Source of the DNA: JAWLFY01 sp964462125
GTDB lineage: Bacteria; Planctomycetota; Planctomycetia; Pirellulales; Pirellulaceae
Assembly: GCA_964462125.1 (NCBI GenBank)
Contig: CAYWXT010000239.1
Coordinates: forward strand, 1-8,684
DNA: 8,684 nucleotides
Direction of reading: 5' to 3'
This document shows positions 6,915-8,684 of the stretch, in pieces. The notes under the pieces were generated by a model. It searched no databases. It was not told the DNA's origin and saw only the letters and a program-made list of their open reading frames with translations. Within the stretch, counting starts at the first letter, position 1. Each line of letters opens with the position of its first letter. Both the position numbers and the translations under genes were made by a program.

Positions 6915-7826
6915 ATGGTCGCCCTGTTTCGCGAGATTTCCGTGACCTGCTTCTTCACGAGCTACCTCGTGGTGCTGGTGCTGGAATTGCTACGGTTGTT
7001 CGGCCGGATTCCCGGCCGCGGTTTGGCCGTGATCGGGATGATGGGTTTGGGCTTGTTCACACATGTGGTCTATCTATCGATCGGTCTGTTTGCCGGCGAG
7101 GAGCCGAGGGTGGCCGACGCCGGTTTGCTGGCCAGCTGGACCGAATGGCTGTTGGTGGTCGCCCTCGGCATGGCAATCTCATTCCTGGTGTTTTATCTCC
7201 GCCGGCCCGATACCGTGGTGGGATTTTTCTTCCTGCCCGCGGTATTGGCGACGATCGGACTGGCATTGGCCATGAACCATCTGCCGCCGTTCAGCCGGAC
7301 GGAAGCGGTGGAGGCGTGGCGGAGCATCCATGGTTGGGCGATGATGGTCGGCGCCGGCACGGTCCTCGTCGGGTTCCTCGCGGGGCTGATGTATTTGGTC
7401 CAATCATCACGGCTGAAACGAAAGCGGGCTGGCTCCCGATTACGGTTACCGACGCTGGAGATGTTGGGGCGGCTCAACCGACGCTGTCTGGTGGTCAGTA
7501 CGATCGCGGTAGGAACGGGGGTGCTCGCCGGCGTGGTGATGAACCTCAACCGTTGGGGCCACGTCGGGTGGACCGACCGGAGCGTGCTGTTCAGCGGTTT
7601 GTTGTTCGCTTGGCTGGTCGTCTCGACCTGGGTCGAATACACCTTTCCGGCGGCCCGCCAGGGTCGGAAGATCGTCTATCTGACGCTGGCCAGCTTTGGC
7701 TTTCTGGTTTTAGCCATGCTCGGTGTGTTGACGTCGTCCCACGGCCAGTCCACGGCGGCAATCCACTCGGAACCGACGGTGCAACAAGTATCTGAGCCAC
7801 CGTTGGCGGAGGCACGGGGAGGATGA
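6915..7826 (+). CDS. HemX/CcsA-type cytochrome c assembly membrane protein, 303 aa
   Basis: Polytopic protein of the cytochrome c assembly family (CcsA/CcmC/HemX type). About eight hydrophobic segments are visible (roughly 9-29, 36-58, 74-95, 100-120, 139-163, 193-211, 222-241 and 253-273). Candidate haem-contact histidines are His50 in FTHVVYL and His139 in SIHGWAMM. The region where true CcsA proteins have the tryptophan-rich WGxxWxWD haem motif reads RWGHVGWTD (213-221), which keeps only part of it; together with position before hemA this favours HemX, a membrane partner reported to influence glutamyl-tRNA reductase level in Bacillus, over a haem lyase. The C-terminal 30 residues are hydrophilic. 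ATG at 6915 has only a weak GAGG-like site upstream. The stop overlaps the hemA start by four bases (ATGA), indicating co-transcription and translational coupling. The family is solid; the HemX or CcsA role is undecided. Confidence 0.8.
   Translation: MVALFREISVTCFFTSYLVVLVLELLRLFGRIPGRGLAVIGMMGLGLFTHVVYLSIGLFAGEEPRVADAGLLASWTEWLLVVALGMAISFLVFYLRRPDTVVGFFFLPAVLATIGLALAMNHLPPFSRTEAVEAWRSIHGWAMMVGAGTVLVGFLAGLMYLVQSSRLKRKRAGSRLRLPTLEMLGRLNRRCLVVSTIAVGTGVLAGVVMNLNRWGHVGWTDRSVLFSGLLFAWLVVSTWVEYTFPAARQGRKIVYLTLASFGFLVLAMLGVLTSSHGQSTAAIHSEPTVQQVSEPPLAEARGG
7808..7822 (+). promoter_or_regulatory. Ribosome-binding region of hemA inside the hemX-like gene
   Basis: GGAGG occurs at 7808-7812 (10 nt before the ATG at 7823) and again at 7818-7822 (touching the ATG). 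The first has usable spacing and supports the ATG that overlaps the upstream stop as ATGA. Confidence 0.55.
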
Positions 7827-8653
7827 AGCTGCAGATGCTCGGCTGCAGCCATCACGATGCGGCCGTCGAATTTCGCGAACGGATTTCATTCACCTCCGAC
7901 CAGGTCGACCAGGCACTGCAGGATTTTCGCCGCCAGTTTCCCGACGGAGAATTGGTGCTGCTGAGCACCTGCAACCGGGTCGAACTGTACGCCGCGAGCG
8001 AGCGTGATACGGAGCTCGACTTCAACAAGGTGGCCGGCTTCCTCGCCACCCAGCACCCGGTGACGCCCGATGAGGTCGTCGACCAAATGATTTACCGCTC
8101 AGGAGACGAGGCGGTCAGACATCTGTTCACCGTGGCGGCAAGTCTCGACAGCATGGTCATGGGCGAGGCCCAGATTTTGTCGCAGGTCAAACAGGCTTAC
8201 GAGCTGGCCTGCTCTTCAGGGGCTGCCGGCCCGCTCACGCATGCAATCTTCCAAGCCGCCAGCCGAACCGCCAAACGGGTCCAAGCGGAAACTGCGATCC
8301 ACCGGCGGCGGGTAAGTGTCCCCAGCGTCGCCATCGGGGAAGTCGTGCCGGAAGTTTTTGACACTCTGGTCGACAAGCGGGTCGTGTTGTGCGGCGCCGG
8401 GGAGATGGCTGAAGAAACGCTACGCTACCTGATCCAGTCTCAAGCGTCGAACATCTGTGTGATCAATCGTAGTTACGAGCGGGCAGTCGCCCTGTCCAAA
8501 GCCTTCGGCCCCGAAACAGCTCGTTGGGAGTCGTTGGCAGAGGAAGTCGCCGAGGCAGACTTGTTGATCGGGACAACGGCGGCCAACGAACCGATCCTCA
8601 CGGCCGCAGAGTTCGCCTCGGTCCATGCCAAACGCCAGGGCCGAATCCTATAG
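7823..8653 (+). CDS. hemA: Glutamyl-tRNA reductase, interrupted by an in-frame TAG after 276 codons
   Basis: Catalyses the NADPH-dependent reduction of glutamyl-tRNA(Glu) to glutamate-1-semialdehyde, the first committed step of C5-pathway tetrapyrrole synthesis, in the cytosol. The N-terminal catalytic domain shows STCNRVELY with nucleophile Cys50, His100 in the conserved place, and MGEAQILSQVKQAY (113-126). The NADPH-binding domain follows with GAGEMA (191-196) and INRSYERA (214-221). Normal GluTRs are roughly 400-450 residues with a C-terminal dimerisation domain. Here TAG at 8651-8653 ends the frame after GRIL, and the same frame then continues with MLDLADPRDI, the expected DLAVPRD-like motif, to the window edge. 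As written, the product lacks the end of the NADPH domain and the whole dimerisation domain and would probably be inactive. The start ATG overlaps the hemX-like stop. Identity is certain; whether the stop is real is not. Confidence 0.88.
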   Translation: MKLQMLGCSHHDAAVEFRERISFTSDQVDQALQDFRRQFPDGELVLLSTCNRVELYAASERDTELDFNKVAGFLATQHPVTPDEVVDQMIYRSGDEAVRHLFTVAASLDSMVMGEAQILSQVKQAYELACSSGAAGPLTHAIFQAASRTAKRVQAETAIHRRRVSVPSVAIGEVVPEVFDTLVDKRVVLCGAGEMAEETLRYLIQSQASNICVINRSYERAVALSKAFGPETARWESLAEEVAEADLLIGTTAANEPILTAAEFASVHAKRQGRIL

Positions 8654-8684
8654 ATGCTCGACTTGGCAGATCCCCGAGACATCG
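8651..8684 (+). pseudogene. hemA: In-frame TAG and continuing hemA reading frame (possible nonsense lesion)
   Basis: After TAG (8651-8653) the unchanged frame reads M-L-D-L-A-D-P-R-D-I to the last base. Aligned by eye to GluTRs (for example the Bacillus-type GRPLFMIDIAVPRD), TAG replaces a single hydrophobic residue and nothing is inserted or deleted. The following Asp (GAT) also differs from the usual Val in AVPRD. ATG directly follows TAG, so reinitiation is formally possible. The remainder of the gene lies outside the window. Confidence 0.7.

Noticed and set aside
6754..6945. Short frames inside and across the inverted-repeat element (both strands)
   Set aside because: They span the repeat ends and the start of the hemX-like gene, have no ribosome site and resemble no transposase fragment I can recognise.
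8420..8682. Minus-strand frames opposite the 3' part of hemA
   Set aside because: Shadow frames; the plus strand carries clear GluTR motifs through the same region.

Overview
The window looks like chromosomal DNA of a planctomycete, most likely of the Pirellulales/Rhodopirellula type. This rests on high G+C, a tiny Lys/Ala-rich histone H1-like protein, loose operons with weak Shine-Dalgarno sites, and a HemX-like gene coupled to hemA. The taxon is an inference from gene content, not from a marker gene.

Layout, left to right. (1) 2-283 (+): the C-terminal end of an Mrp/ApbC-type Fe-S carrier ATPase. A hairpin at 298-333 separates it from (2) 381-626 (-), an 81-residue histone H1-like protein made of 16 degenerate pentapeptides and only five kinds of amino acid, starting at GTG behind a good Shine-Dalgarno. 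(3) 627-948: a gene-free stretch holding a 53-nt imperfect hairpin and an A7-hairpin-T7 structure. (4) 949-1752 (-): a membrane M50 (site-2-protease type) metallopeptidase. (5) 1787-4045 (-): a prolyl oligopeptidase-family serine peptidase with a probable lipoprotein signal; 4 and 5 probably form a two-peptidase operon. (6) 4106-6649 (+), divergent from 5: full-length ComEC, the DNA-uptake channel with its metallo-beta-lactamase-like domain. (7) 6650-6914: a spacer carrying a 144-bp element with perfect 17-bp terminal inverted repeats (MITE-like). (8) 6915-7826 (+): an 8-TM HemX/CcsA-type membrane protein whose stop overlaps (ATGA) the start of (9) hemA, glutamyl-tRNA reductase, 7823 to the window edge.

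The most notable observation is in hemA. An in-frame TAG at 8651-8653 interrupts the gene just before the conserved DLAxPRD motif, and the correct reading frame continues past it to the window end. It could be a nonsense mutation, a sequence error, or recoding; the window cannot distinguish these. Apart from this, the MITE-like element, and the unusual histone-like gene with its structured upstream region, the genes are conventional housekeeping or accessory planctomycete genes. I see no CRISPR array, tRNA, rRNA, transposase gene or defence system.
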